64,000 nt of DNA from an uncultured Acidobacteriaceae bacterium (GTDB taxonomy: Bacteria > Acidobacteriota > Terriglobia > Terriglobales > Acidobacteriaceae). Below, in pieces: positions 48,231-58,370 of the stretch (position 1 is its first letter; every line of letters begins with the position of its first letter). The stretch lies in assembly GCA_903842065.1 (NCBI GenBank), contig CAIMKZ010000106.1:248001-312000 (forward strand), read 5' to 3'. Made by a program: the position numbers and the translations under genes. The notes below the pieces were generated by a model. That model was not told the origin of the DNA. It ran no database searches and worked only from the letters and a program-made list of their open reading frames with translations.

Positions 48231-48324
48231 GCCCCGTAGGGGCGACGGAAACGGGCTTTGAAAGGGCACGGCTTCAGCCGTGCCGATAAAGCCAACAGAA
48301 TGATAGGGGCTTTAGCCCCTGAGG
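48231..48324. repeat. Three REP-like palindromes
   Basis: GCCCCGTAGGGGC (48231-48243), GGCACGGC-TTCA-GCCGTGCC (48265-48284) and GGGGC-TTTA-GCCCC with TGAGG tail (48306-48324). Confidence 0.6.
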
Positions 48325-48342
48325 GATGTCTTTCCGGTCTAC

Positions 48343-48372
48343 AAAAAATCAAAGCCCCCGGAGATCGGGGGC
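48343..48372 (-). terminator. Terminator of the Crp/Fnr gene
   Basis: GCCCCCG (48354-48360) pairs with CGGGGGC (48366-48372). On the minus strand it is followed by TTTGATTTTTTG. Confidence 0.75.
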
Positions 48373-48508
48373 GGTTGCAGCAAATAATTACGATTTAATA
48401 AATCCCGCCGTGATGGATGTGTGCCGAAACGGCTCACCTCCGACCAAACGTCCGAAACGATGGCGGGAATAAGCCATGGTAGTACGGAATTCCACCGCAG
48501 ACAAGCCC

Positions 48509-49210
48509 TTACCCGCCCGCCTCCAGCAGCGCCGTCAGCCCCGCAAGGTCCTTCACCACCACCTCCCGTGCATCCACCTCGAGCAGCCCCTCGGCCTGCA
48601 ATCGCATCAAATTCCGCGAAACCAGCTCCCGAACCGTTCCAAGCTGATTGGCAATCTCCTGGTGGCTCGCCGGCAATCGGAACTCCACGCCCCGCTGTGT
48701 CTTCTTGCCCTCGGTCTGCGCCAGCTTCACCAGCATCGAAGCCAGCCGCTGACGGATCGTCGTAAACGACAGCTCCTCGATAATCCCCACCAGCTTTCGC
48801 AGCCGCGCCCCAACAATCGCCAACACCTTCAGCGCCACCTTGGGATGCTCAAGGCAAAACGCCTGAAAGTCCCGCCGCGAGATGAACGCAACCTCGGTGT
48901 CTTCAATCGCCACCGCCGACGCCGGATACGCGCCGCCATCGAAGACCGGCAGCTCGGCCATCGTGCTTCCCGGGCCTTCTACCGCCAGAACCTGCTCGCG
49001 CCCGCCCACTGAAGTCTTGAAGATCCGCGCCCGGCCGCTCGACACGATAAACAGCCCAGCGCAGGGCTCTCCCTCTGAAAACAGCCACTCGCCGGCCGCG
49101 TAACTCTTGCGCACCGTGCGCATCGCCACCGCCTGCATCTCCACCGGAGACAGATTCCCCAGCAGAGCCGACCGGCCCAGCACAGAGACGATATTGGCGT
49201 GATCGCTCAC
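48509..49210 (-). CDS. Crp/Fnr-family transcription regulator
   Basis: A 233-residue regulator: cNMP-type beta barrel (about 15-125; GEWLFSEGEPCAGLFIVSSGRARIF), dimer helix and the winged HTH with LPASHQEIANQLGTVRELVSRNLMRLQAEGLLEV. No N-terminal Cys set for an Fe-S cluster, so it is not a classical Fnr; a Dnr-like heme/NO sensor or a cAMP-independent member are possible. It lies on the same strand as norZ but is separated by a repeat-rich region. Confidence 0.88.
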   Translation of the reverse strand: MSDHANIVSVLGRSALLGNLSPVEMQAVAMRTVRKSYAAGEWLFSEGEPCAGLFIVSSGRARIFKTSVGGREQVLAVEGPGSTMAELPVFDGGAYPASAVAIEDTEVAFISRRDFQAFCLEHPKVALKVLAIVGARLRKLVGIIEELSFTTIRQRLASMLVKLAQTEGKKTQRGVEFRLPASHQEIANQLGTVRELVSRNLMRLQAEGLLEVDAREVVVKDLAGLTALLEAGG

Positions 49211-51069
<1,859 letters not shown>

Positions 51070-51111
51070 TTTCCGGAATCTCTCCCCGGGAGCGGCCTCA
51101 AATCCGCTCTC

Positions 51112-51127
51112 GGGGACTAAAGTCACT
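51112..51127. promoter_or_regulatory. DosR-like box before the radical SAM-hemerythrin pair
   Basis: GGGGACTAAAGTCACT, ending 33 nt before the start at 51161. Same core as the norZ site at 48016. Confidence 0.5.
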
Positions 51128-51160
51128 GCCCCCGCCGCGCCGCTGTTTTCTTATCGACTT

Positions 51161-52330
51161 ATGACACGCGCGACCAGCCCGGCCTCCCCGCAGCAGATCG
51201 ACTTCGACCAACAGCCCTTCCTCGCCATCTGGGAGGTCACTCAGGCCTGCGACCTCGCCTGCGTCCACTGCCGCGCCTCCGCCCAGCCCAACCGCGCTCC
51301 CAATGAACTGAGCACAGAAGAGGGCAAGCAACTCATCGATCAGATCGCCGCGCTCAAAGTCCCCGTCTTCGTCCTCACCGGCGGTGACCCCATCAAGCGC
51401 CCCGACCTCTTCGAGCTCATCGCCCACGCGCGCCAGGTTGGAGTCCGCGTCTCGCTCACCCCCAGCGCCACTCCTCTGCTTACTCGCGAAATCGTCTTCC
51501 GCCTCAAAGACGCCGGTCTGGCCCGCATGGCCGTCTCCATGGACGGAGCCTGCGCCGAAACCCACGACGCCTTCCGCGGCATGAGCGGCTCCTTCGCCCG
51601 TACGCTTGAAGCATTAAAGTGGGCCAACGAGGCCGGCCTGCCCACCCAGATCAACACCACCTTCAGCCGCCGCAACATCGGCGAACTCGACGCCATCGTC
51701 GCCCTCATGGACCAGATGAAAATCGCCCTCTGGAGTGTCTTCTTCCTCGTCCCCACTGGCCGCGGCAAGCTTGACGATCTGCTCAACGCCACCGAATTCG
51801 AACAAATCTTCGCCCGCCTGCACGCAGTCGCAAAGACCGCATCGTTCGACATCAAAACCACCGAGGCCCAGCACTATCGCCGTTATCTGCTTGAGCAGCG
51901 CGCCGCCGACCGCCGCGCTGGAGTCGCAGAACTTCCCAGCCACAAGCTTCCGCTCGGCACCGTCGACACCATCGGCCGCGCCCCCAAGGGGCTCAACGAC
52001 GGCAAGGGCTTTCTCTTCATCTCGCATACCGGCGAGGTCTACCCCAGCGGCTTCCTCCCCTTCAGCGGCGGCAGCATCCGCAAGCAGCCCCTCGCCGCCA
52101 TCTACCGCGAATCCCCACTCTTCCGCCAGCTCCGCGACACAAAGTATCTCGAAGGCAAGTGCGGAGCCTGTGAGTTCAACCAGCTCTGCGGCGGCTCCCG
52201 CTCCCGGGCCTACGCGCTCACCGGCAACCCCTTCGCAGAGGAGCCCTGCTGCATCCACATCCCCCGCGGATACGATCCCGCCACAGTCCCGCACGCCGCG
52301 CCCCGCCTGCACGTATTGCAAGGCGCTTGA
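51161..52330 (+). CDS. Radical SAM/SPASM protein (TIGR04053/AhbD-NirJ-like)
   Basis: A 389-residue radical SAM enzyme. The cluster motif is CDLACVHC (CxxxCxxC, near residue 30), then GGDP, and a C-terminal SPASM-like Cys set (GKCGACEFNQLCGGSRSRAYA...EEPCC). Similar proteins include the TIGR04053 group and heme-d1/alternative-heme enzymes NirJ and AhbD. Followed after 12 nt by a hemerythrin gene and preceded by a DosR-like box, so a role in low-oxygen or NO physiology, perhaps heme-related, is plausible. Confidence 0.85.
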   Translation: MTRATSPASPQQIDFDQQPFLAIWEVTQACDLACVHCRASAQPNRAPNELSTEEGKQLIDQIAALKVPVFVLTGGDPIKRPDLFELIAHARQVGVRVSLTPSATPLLTREIVFRLKDAGLARMAVSMDGACAETHDAFRGMSGSFARTLEALKWANEAGLPTQINTTFSRRNIGELDAIVALMDQMKIALWSVFFLVPTGRGKLDDLLNATEFEQIFARLHAVAKTASFDIKTTEAQHYRRYLLEQRAADRRAGVAELPSHKLPLGTVDTIGRAPKGLNDGKGFLFISHTGEVYPSGFLPFSGGSIRKQPLAAIYRESPLFRQLRDTKYLEGKCGACEFNQLCGGSRSRAYALTGNPFAEEPCCIHIPRGYDPATVPHAAPRLHVLQGA

Positions 52331-52342
52331 GGAGTTTTCAAT

Positions 52343-52891
52343 ATGTCCATTCAGATAGGCGCAAAGCCCGACGCCGGATTCGACAACCCCATCGGCATGC
52401 TCACCGACTGCCACCGCCGCGTCGAGCGCTTCCTCTCCATCCTCTGCCGCGTCGCCGAACGTGCTCAAGGCCGCGCACTCAACGGCGAAGAACTCACTGC
52501 GGTAGAAGCCGCGCTCCACTACTTCGGGGAGTCCGGCCCACGCCACACCCGCGACGAAGAGGACTCACTCTTCCCACGTCTGCGCGCCCGCGGAGAAGCG
52601 CTAGCCGAAATTGTCCGCCTCGAAGCGGAACATCGCGAGGCCGAACTGCTCCACGACCAGACCGCCGAACTTTATGTCCACTGGATCGCCGCGGGCAAGC
52701 TCCAAACGGCTGACAACGCCCAACTCCTCGCCGCGACGCGCAAGCTCGAAGCCATCTACAGCGAGCACATCCGCATCGAAGAAGAAACTGTATTCCCCCG
52801 CGCCGCCCAACTCCTCGACCGGGCAACGCTCTCAGAGATGGGTAAGGAATTCAAACAGCGGCGGAGTGAGTCGAATAACCCGAAAAGCTGA
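52343..52891 (+). CDS. Hemerythrin HHE-domain protein
   Basis: A 182-residue helical protein. Di-iron ligands fit: CHRRVERFL (first His), GPRHTRDEEDSLFPRL (His and Glu), EAEHREAELL and YSEHIRIEEETVFPRA (His and Glu). Such proteins bind O2 or NO, or repair Fe-S clusters (YtfE/RIC-like). Gene order radical SAM-hemerythrin and the shared upstream box link it to the NO reductase locus. Confidence 0.88.
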   Translation: MSIQIGAKPDAGFDNPIGMLTDCHRRVERFLSILCRVAERAQGRALNGEELTAVEAALHYFGESGPRHTRDEEDSLFPRLRARGEALAEIVRLEAEHREAELLHDQTAELYVHWIAAGKLQTADNAQLLAATRKLEAIYSEHIRIEEETVFPRAAQLLDRATLSEMGKEFKQRRSESNNPKS

Positions 52892-52907
52892 CTTGCTACG
52901 TCGCTGC

Positions 52908-52943
52908 CTAACTCCGCTAACGCCGCTAATACCGCGAGCACCG
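52908..52943. repeat. Degenerate 9-nt tandem array
   Basis: CTAACTCCG-CTAACGCCG-CTAATACCG-CGAGCACCG between the ends of the convergent hemerythrin and rlpA genes. Confidence 0.6.
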
Positions 52944-52952
52944 CTGTTTTTC

Positions 52953-53768
52953 TCAGTCCAGCCGCGTGAGATACGCGTTGCCCTCGCTCGGATGCAGATG
53001 CTCGGCAATATACTCGGCCATCTCCCGATTGTCCCCCTGCGGCCGGATGCGAACCCAGTAGCTCTTTTCGCCCGGGAACTCAATCACCTGCGCGTCCGCG
53101 TAGAGCTTTTGCAGTTCGGCCTTCAGCCGCAGCGCCTCGGTCTCTGACAGGAACGCTCCAATCTGCACACACCACCGCCCGCCCGTCGCAATCGGCTTCG
53201 GCGTCGAATATATGTCAACCCGAACCCGCGCCCACCCCGGCCGATAGACGCCCGTTGCTTTTGCCGCCGCCACCGTCAAATCCAGGATCCGCCCTTCCGT
53301 AAACGGTCCTCTGTCTGTAATCCGCAGTACGGCGCTCTGGTCGGTCTTCAGGTTTGTCACTTTGATCAGAGACCCCATCGGCAGCGTCCGGTGCGCGGCT
53401 GTCATCGCATCGTTGTCGAAGACCATTCCGTTGGCGGCCTTGCGCCCCTTGTAGGGCGCAACGTACCAGGCGGCGTTGCCAGTCTGCGTTGCGATCGGCG
53501 TATGCGTCTCCACATACGCTAGGTCCTCGTCGCTCACCCCGCCCGGCGGAACCTTGGTGATCGGAATCGGAGTCGGCTTGTACGTCGTTGCCGGCGGAAC
53601 TCCGTTGCCTGGTATCAGTACCGGCTTGTAGGTTGTCTCCGGCGGCAGCGTCTGCGGGTTCGCCGGCGCGGAAGACCGGTTCCGGTGGCATCCGGCAACC
53701 GCAAGCAGCGCCGCGGCCACAACCGCCAGCCGCGTCACCACTCTGCGTGAAGCCCGAATTCCAACCAT
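52953..53768 (-). CDS. rlpA: Septal ring lytic transglycosylase-like lipoprotein RlpA
   Basis: A 271-residue protein with a lipobox (LLAVAGC, Cys about 27) and a Pro-rich linker with two near repeats (PGNGVPPATTYKP). The double-psi barrel has GNAAWYVAPYKGRKAANGMVFDNDAMTAAHRTLPMGSLIKVTN and ITDRGPF with the catalytic Asp; the C-terminal SPOR domain (WCVQIGAFLSETEAL) binds denuded glycan at division sites. Confidence 0.93.
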   Translation of the reverse strand: MVGIRASRRVVTRLAVVAAALLAVAGCHRNRSSAPANPQTLPPETTYKPVLIPGNGVPPATTYKPTPIPITKVPPGGVSDEDLAYVETHTPIATQTGNAAWYVAPYKGRKAANGMVFDNDAMTAAHRTLPMGSLIKVTNLKTDQSAVLRITDRGPFTEGRILDLTVAAAKATGVYRPGWARVRVDIYSTPKPIATGGRWCVQIGAFLSETEALRLKAELQKLYADAQVIEFPGEKSYWVRIRPQGDNREMAEYIAEHLHPSEGNAYLTRLD

Positions 53769-54165
53769 GACCCGATACTCCCCGTTTGCCCCGCCCGAAG
53801 TCCCTTACCCCATCCCAACAAAAAGCCCGACGCACAATCAGCCAACAAAATCCGCCAAAAACAGCATTAGTTCCCTATTTTCACTCTGTTGGAGTTTCCC
53901 CGCCCAGTCAACCGCTCCCTTCACCCATCTCCGCCCCTATGCCCTTTTACGAACCATATCCAGCAACAAAGCGCCCATTCCCACCGACCAGTTCCCCATT
54001 CGCGTCCGATATTCCCCGTTCACTGCCCATGTATTGGATTGACACACGACCCCCAGTACCATCGAATTGACTTTCTATACCCGGAGCAACATTCCGGGAC
54101 CGCAATCCTTCAAGCCCGGAGCGCTCGACCGCCGGCAAAATTCCATCGGGGAGATCCAAAACATC
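53769..54165. other. Divergent intergenic region (397 bp)
   Basis: C-rich pyrimidine-biased stretch with scattered CCCATTCC repeats; contains a candidate promoter TTGACA (54039-54044), 17 nt, TCGAAT (54062-54067) for the following radical SAM gene. Confidence 0.4.
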
Positions 54166-56253
54166 ATGGCAAAAGGTATCAAGTACGCTGAAAAGCTCGC
54201 CGTCTACGCCGCCAAGGGCGCATGGTTCGTCTACGACAGCCTTAACCGGATCAGCCCCAACCCATCCTTCACGCCCAAGTGGAGCGACAAGCCACTGCTC
54301 AAATCCTGGGAGAAGGAGAAGCCGCCGCTGGGCTGGCCCCGCACCACAGACTCGCTCTGTCCCAAGTGCGTCCCCGAGCTTCGCCAGCAGATCATCGACG
54401 GCAAGCTGCCCCACGAGATCCTCCTCAACGAGAAGGTCGGCGAAATCAAGGCCCAGATCGTCGAGCGCAACGGCGAGATCTGGATGGTCAAGGACTGCCC
54501 CAAGCACGGCCACTTTGAAGACATCATGTCGCACGACGCCGCCTTCACCCGCCACATCGAGGCCGCCTTCCCCGGTCGCGACATCCGCTCCCACAACGAC
54601 ATGCGCCTCCGCAATCACGGCACTTCCACGCTCACTCACGGCCGCGGCGCGGTTCTCACCATCGACCTCACCAACCGCTGCAACATGATGTGCGACCCCT
54701 GCTTCATGGACGCCAACCAGGTCGGCTTCGTCCATGAACTCCAGTGGGACGAGATCAAGAAGATGCTCGACGACGCCATCACCGTCAAGCCCAAGCGCCA
54801 GATGAGCGTCCAGTTCTCCGGCGGCGAGCCCACGCTCAGCCCCTACTTCCTCGACGCCATCGCCTACTGCCGCAAGGTTGGATACAACTCGGTCCAGGCC
54901 GCGTCGAATGGCATCGAGTTCGCGAAGTCCAAGGAACTCTGCCGCGCCGCCGCCGAAGCTGGCCTCCGTTACGTCTATCTCCAGTTCGACGGCATCGGCA
55001 ACGCTGCCAACAGCCATCGCAAGATCGGCAACCTCTTTGACGTAAAGCTCCAGGCCATCAACAACCTCCACGAGGCCGGCGTCGATATCGTTCCCGTCAC
55101 CACCATCATCAACGGCATCAACAACGAGCAGGTCGGCCGCATCATCCAGTTCGCGCTCGACAACCCCAAGAAGATCAGCTTCCTGAGCTTCCAGCCCGTC
55201 TCCTTCACCGGCCGCGACGAGGCCATCACCGACGAGCGCCGCTTCGCCCAGCGCTACACCCTCTCCCACATGGCCCACGACATCAAAAATCAGATGGGCT
55301 TCGGCGAGCCGGCGCGCGACTGGTTCCCCATCTCCTTCATGAGCACATTCACTGACTGGGCCGATCTCATCCACGGACCCAGCGCCGAGTGGGGCCAGCT
55401 CTCCTGCGGATGCCACCCCAACTGCGGCATCGGCATGGCTCTGATGATCGACAAGGAAACCAAGGAAGCCGCGCCCGTCACCGCCTTTCTGCACATGGAT
55501 CAGGTCGCCAAGGATCTGGCTCGCGTCAACGACGCCGCCCGCGGCAAGTTCCTCTCCGTCGTCGGATTCGCGCTCGCTCTGATGCGCAACTACGACCCCT
55601 TCAAGTCCCCTACCCACTTCAAGATCAGCGACATGCTCAAGAAGATGGACAAGACCTTTGGCGCATCTGGCAAAGACTACGGCAAGGTCTCCGGCGACCG
55701 CACCCTCGAAGACATTGAGAAACGCCGTGCCGATCGCTGGAACTTCCTCTTCATCGCCGGCATGTGGTTCCAGGATCTGTTCAACTACGACTTCCGCCGC
55801 ACCGAGCAGTGCATCATCCCCTACGCCACCCAGGAAGGCGAAATCTCCTTCTGCGCCTATAACACCGGCATCGGTTGGCGTAACATCATCGAGAAGATGC
55901 ACATGACCGCGACTCTGACCAAGTGGTACGAGGAGCACGGCCGCCACGAGATCTTCGCCGGCGGCAAAAAGGTCGCCATGCCCGAAGTCGGCCACACGCT
56001 GAACCTCCGCATGGAGCACGTCAACGCAGAAGCCAACCACACCCTCGACGACCTCGGCATCGCCAAGAACGCCCGCGAAGAAAAGATCCGCGCCCGCGAT
56101 CAAAAGCAGCTCAGCGACGCCGACAACGCCAAGATGGCCGCCCTCTACAAAGAGCACGTCTTAGGCATCAAGCCAGTAGAAGGCATGGTCTCCATAGACT
56201 CCATCGCCCCAGCCAAGAAGAAGGAAGCCGGCGAACTAGTCTCCGGGGACTAG
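54166..56253 (+). CDS. MJ0619/Tes/MSS-like radical SAM protein (membrane-spanning lipid synthase candidate)
   Basis: A 695-residue radical SAM protein of the COG1964/MJ0619 type. N-terminal zinc-like segment TTDSLCPKCVPEL with IVERNGEIWMVKDCPKHGHFEDI, then the cluster motif NRCNMMCDPCFMDAN (CxxxCxxC), FSGGEPTLSPYF, and C-terminal extra Cys (LSCGCHPNCGIGMALM). This family includes the tetraether synthase Tes of archaea and MSS of bacteria, which join two alkyl tails. Acidobacteria make membrane-spanning iso-diabolic acid, so this is a good candidate. GGGGAG lies 12 nt before the chosen ATG. Confidence 0.75.
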   Translation: MAKGIKYAEKLAVYAAKGAWFVYDSLNRISPNPSFTPKWSDKPLLKSWEKEKPPLGWPRTTDSLCPKCVPELRQQIIDGKLPHEILLNEKVGEIKAQIVERNGEIWMVKDCPKHGHFEDIMSHDAAFTRHIEAAFPGRDIRSHNDMRLRNHGTSTLTHGRGAVLTIDLTNRCNMMCDPCFMDANQVGFVHELQWDEIKKMLDDAITVKPKRQMSVQFSGGEPTLSPYFLDAIAYCRKVGYNSVQAASNGIEFAKSKELCRAAAEAGLRYVYLQFDGIGNAANSHRKIGNLFDVKLQAINNLHEAGVDIVPVTTIINGINNEQVGRIIQFALDNPKKISFLSFQPVSFTGRDEAITDERRFAQRYTLSHMAHDIKNQMGFGEPARDWFPISFMSTFTDWADLIHGPSAEWGQLSCGCHPNCGIGMALMIDKETKEAAPVTAFLHMDQVAKDLARVNDAARGKFLSVVGFALALMRNYDPFKSPTHFKISDMLKKMDKTFGASGKDYGKVSGDRTLEDIEKRRADRWNFLFIAGMWFQDLFNYDFRRTEQCIIPYATQEGEISFCAYNTGIGWRNIIEKMHMTATLTKWYEEHGRHEIFAGGKKVAMPEVGHTLNLRMEHVNAEANHTLDDLGIAKNAREEKIRARDQKQLSDADNAKMAALYKEHVLGIKPVEGMVSIDSIAPAKKKEAGELVSGD

Positions 56254-56258
56254 CTTGG

Positions 56259-56285
56259 ATGAAGGGTACGGGCTTCAGCCCGTAC
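56259..56285. repeat. REP-like palindrome, shared with 11762
   Basis: GTACGGGC-TTCA-GCCCGTAC (56266-56285) with the left flank identical to the 11.8-kb copy over 23 nt. Confidence 0.65.
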
Positions 56286-56313
56286 ACCCACAACCAAATA
56301 GATTCAAAACCCC

Positions 56314-56342
56314 AAAGGCCGTCCGCATCGCGGACGGCCTTT
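56314..56342 (+). terminator. Terminator after the radical SAM gene
   Basis: Perfect 13-bp arms AAAGGCCGTCCGC / GCGGACGGCCTTT with loop ATC, similar in core to the ppdK terminator at 24427. Confidence 0.8.
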
Positions 56343-56438
56343 GCTATTACCCCTTCCACAGTAAACAGAAGGCAACAACAAGCATTGACAGATTTGGACT
56401 ATCGTGACAGTAACCAGTTGGCACGATTCGGAGGTGTC

Positions 56439-56894
56439 ATGAGCATCATTCCGCCCGCCGTACTAACCACTACTCAGATTATTGGTGGACTTGTCGCGTC
56501 TGCAAAGAATGCCCTTGAACTTGCAAAAGCATCGTCAGATCATGCATTGAAAGGCGCTGTTAGCGAGTTATACGACTCATTGCTCGACGTAAAGGGGCGT
56601 GTTCTTGACCTTGACGAAGAGAATCGCAAGCTGAAAGCGGAACTTGCTCGGAAAGATAATGTCGTCGGGCCAGACGATACGAATGGGTACTTCTTCAAGA
56701 AAGACAAGCCAGATCAACCGCTGTGCCCGAAATGCTATCAATCAAATCCGTCAAATGTTGTCTTTCTCGGGCCGTTGCATGACTTTAATGGTGGGAAGCG
56801 GCGCTCATGTAGAGTATGCGGCTTCCATCACATGGAAACGCCAATGAGGCCCCGCACGATTCGTACGACTCGAATATCCTCTTGGGGAGATTGA
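56439..56894 (+). CDS. Small protein with coiled coil and zinc ribbon
   Basis: A 151-residue protein in a low-GC patch. N-terminal hydrophobic/helical part (about 5-30), a coiled coil (ELYDSLLDVKGRVLDLDEENRKLKAELARKD, about 45-75) and a C-terminal zinc ribbon (LCPKCYQSNPS ... SCRVCGFHH). GGAGGTG lies before the ATG. Proteins of this build are found in accessory regions; the partner is unknown. Likely acquired recently. Confidence 0.55.
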   Translation: MSIIPPAVLTTTQIIGGLVASAKNALELAKASSDHALKGAVSELYDSLLDVKGRVLDLDEENRKLKAELARKDNVVGPDDTNGYFFKKDKPDQPLCPKCYQSNPSNVVFLGPLHDFNGGKRRSCRVCGFHHMETPMRPRTIRTTRISSWGD

Positions 56895-56969
56895 AGGGGC
56901 ACAGGCACATGTCCCATTCAAGCCCTCGATTACTAAACCAACCAGATAACCAAGCTTTCCAAAGCCGCC

Positions 56970-57016
56970 CGCTCCCGTAGGGAGCGAATGATAATAGCCC
57001 CGGGTGAAACCCGGGG
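56970..57016. repeat. Two REP-like palindromes
   Basis: CGCTCCC-GTA-GGGAGCG and CCCCGGG/CCCGGGG with loop near TGAAA. The first matches the 48130 copy. Confidence 0.6.
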
Positions 57017-57061
57017 AACACATGCCCTCAACGAACCCCGCCGTCCCGTAGGGCCGGCGTG

Positions 57062-57103
57062 AATCCCTAACCTCTAATCCCTGTTTCCTATTCCCTATTC
57101 CCT
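57062..57103. repeat. Degenerate heptamer array (NNTCCCT)6
   Basis: AATCCCT-AACCTCT-AATCCCT-GTTTCCT-ATTCCCT-ATTCCCT. Confidence 0.7.
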
Positions 57104-57227
57104 CAGAACCGCGCCACCCGCCCCGCCGCACTCTGAAACTAAACCCTCCCGCCTCCCGTCCCCTGAACAGACGCCGGTTTTCCGCCTTATCCGCAGGCGT
57201 CATTTTTGAAAATCGAGGTTGTCTTAC

Positions 57228-57593
57228 ATGCTTCGCAAACTCGCACTCGCAGTTCTCTTTGTTACTCTCGGCGCAGTCAGCGCAATGGCTGCTGACTTTG
57301 GCGGCAAATGGACCGCCGATATCGCCGGCCGTCAGGGCAACACCACAACGACCTTTCAGTTCACCGTCTCCGGCGCGGCCGTCACCGGCAAAGTCACCAC
57401 TCCGCGCGGAGACACCGATATCGCCAACGGCAAAATCGCCGGCGACACCATCACCTTCACCACCACCACGACCATGCAGGACAACACCATGGTCTCGACT
57501 TACACCGGCAAGATCGATGGCGATTCAATCAAGTTCTCCCGCGCCATGGGTGACCGCCCGGCTGTAGAGTTCACCGCCACACGAGTCAAGTAG
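57228..57593 (+). CDS. Small secreted beta-rich protein
   Basis: A 121-residue exported protein: signal peptide (LRKLALAVLFVTLGAVSAMAAD), then strands rich in Thr and Gly (GGKWTADIAG, FQFTVSGAAVTGKVTTPRGDTDIANGKIAGDTITFTT). A small beta barrel is likely. It is a common type in Acidobacteria with no known function. GAGG lies 9 nt before the ATG at 57228. Confidence 0.65.
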   Translation: MLRKLALAVLFVTLGAVSAMAADFGGKWTADIAGRQGNTTTTFQFTVSGAAVTGKVTTPRGDTDIANGKIAGDTITFTTTTTMQDNTMVSTYTGKIDGDSIKFSRAMGDRPAVEFTATRVK

Positions 57594-57664
57594 CTACTGA
57601 GCTTTTGAGTCAGGAAGGTGCCGGATCGCCCGGATCCCAGGGACGCATCCCGGCCATTGAAGAT

Positions 57665-57700
57665 GGATTCCCCGGTCTCGATTTCGAGACCGAGGAATCC
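57665..57700. terminator. 16-bp hairpin between convergent genes
   Basis: 57665-57680 pairs with 57685-57700 with one mismatch and loop ATTT (core GGTCTCG-ATTT-CGAGACC). Could terminate both converging transcripts. Confidence 0.5.
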
Positions 57701-57759
57701 ACGCGCCCCCCCGCTCAGCGGGAGCCAAAATGGCCCACGCCGACGGCGTTCTGGATTTC

Positions 57760-58149
57760 TCAAAGCGCGATGACGATTGTGATCGTCGGCGGACAGCATG
57801 AGACGCTGATTTTGACCGAGCCCAGATGAACTGTGCTGCTGCGGTCTATTGACTCAATCTTGGCGCCCTTGAGCTGCTCTGCGGTAAAACCGTTCCGGAG
57901 CAGAATGGCTCTCTGCTGATCGGCGTTCTTCGCCCGTACAGCATCGATCATCGCCTTCTTCTCGGTGGCAGACGCATTGATCTTGGCCGCGACCTGATCT
58001 GCTGTGGGCTGGAGCTTCTGGACCACGTCCATGCTCGAGTCCACCTGCCCGATCACTGCCTTGTGTTCGGCCTGGGCCTGCGCACGATTGCCCGCAACTG
58101 CCATCAGGGCAAGGAGTCCAACTGCCGCAACGATCTTTCCAGATAACAT
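57760..58149 (-). CDS. Small secreted protein with C-terminal CCPP segment
   Basis: A 129-residue protein with a signal peptide (LSGKIVAAVGLLALMAVAGNRAQA), a helical middle (QKLQPTADQVAAKINASATEKKAMIDAVRAKNADQQRAILLRNGF) and an unusual hydrophobic tail with VKISVSCCPPTITIVIAL at the very C-terminus. Function unknown. The tail resembles the core of a modified peptide, but the helical part is not a known RiPP leader. Confidence 0.45.
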   Translation of the reverse strand: MLSGKIVAAVGLLALMAVAGNRAQAQAEHKAVIGQVDSSMDVVQKLQPTADQVAAKINASATEKKAMIDAVRAKNADQQRAILLRNGFTAEQLKGAKIESIDRSSTVHLGSVKISVSCCPPTITIVIAL

Positions 58150-58370
58150 CTTCACGGTCTCTCCTTCGATTCGGAACCTCACAAGTGCATCCCGAATCAC
58201 GGTGAACACTATACATCTCCCCAGTCGTTAGTGACTGAAATAGCCCACCACGCTCCTCCATCGCCGCATCGATTGCTACCGCGATGGGCGGGATGAATCC
58301 GCGGCGGCCGGCCAGCATCCAAACTATAGCCGTGCAAACAGCCATCCCCGCACCATTGGAGCCTTGATCC

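Larger units (their letters stand above)
47943..48508. other. Repeat-rich region between norZ and the Crp/Fnr gene (566 bp)
   Basis: Contains the norZ upstream box (48016), at least five palindromic repeats (48080-48324) and the terminator of the downstream-lying Crp/Fnr gene (48343-48372). No gene seen. Confidence 0.6.
56895..57227. other. Repeat-rich intergenic region (333 bp)
   Basis: Contains CGCTCCCGTAGGGAGCG (56970-56986), CCCCGGG-TGAAA-CCCGGGG (56998-57016), and a heptamer array (57062-57103). No gene seen. Confidence 0.6.

Noticed and set aside
53947..56157. Long open frame antisense to the Tes/MSS-like gene (736 codons)
   Set aside because: Same shadow effect; low-complexity Val/Asp/Ala-rich translation without domains.
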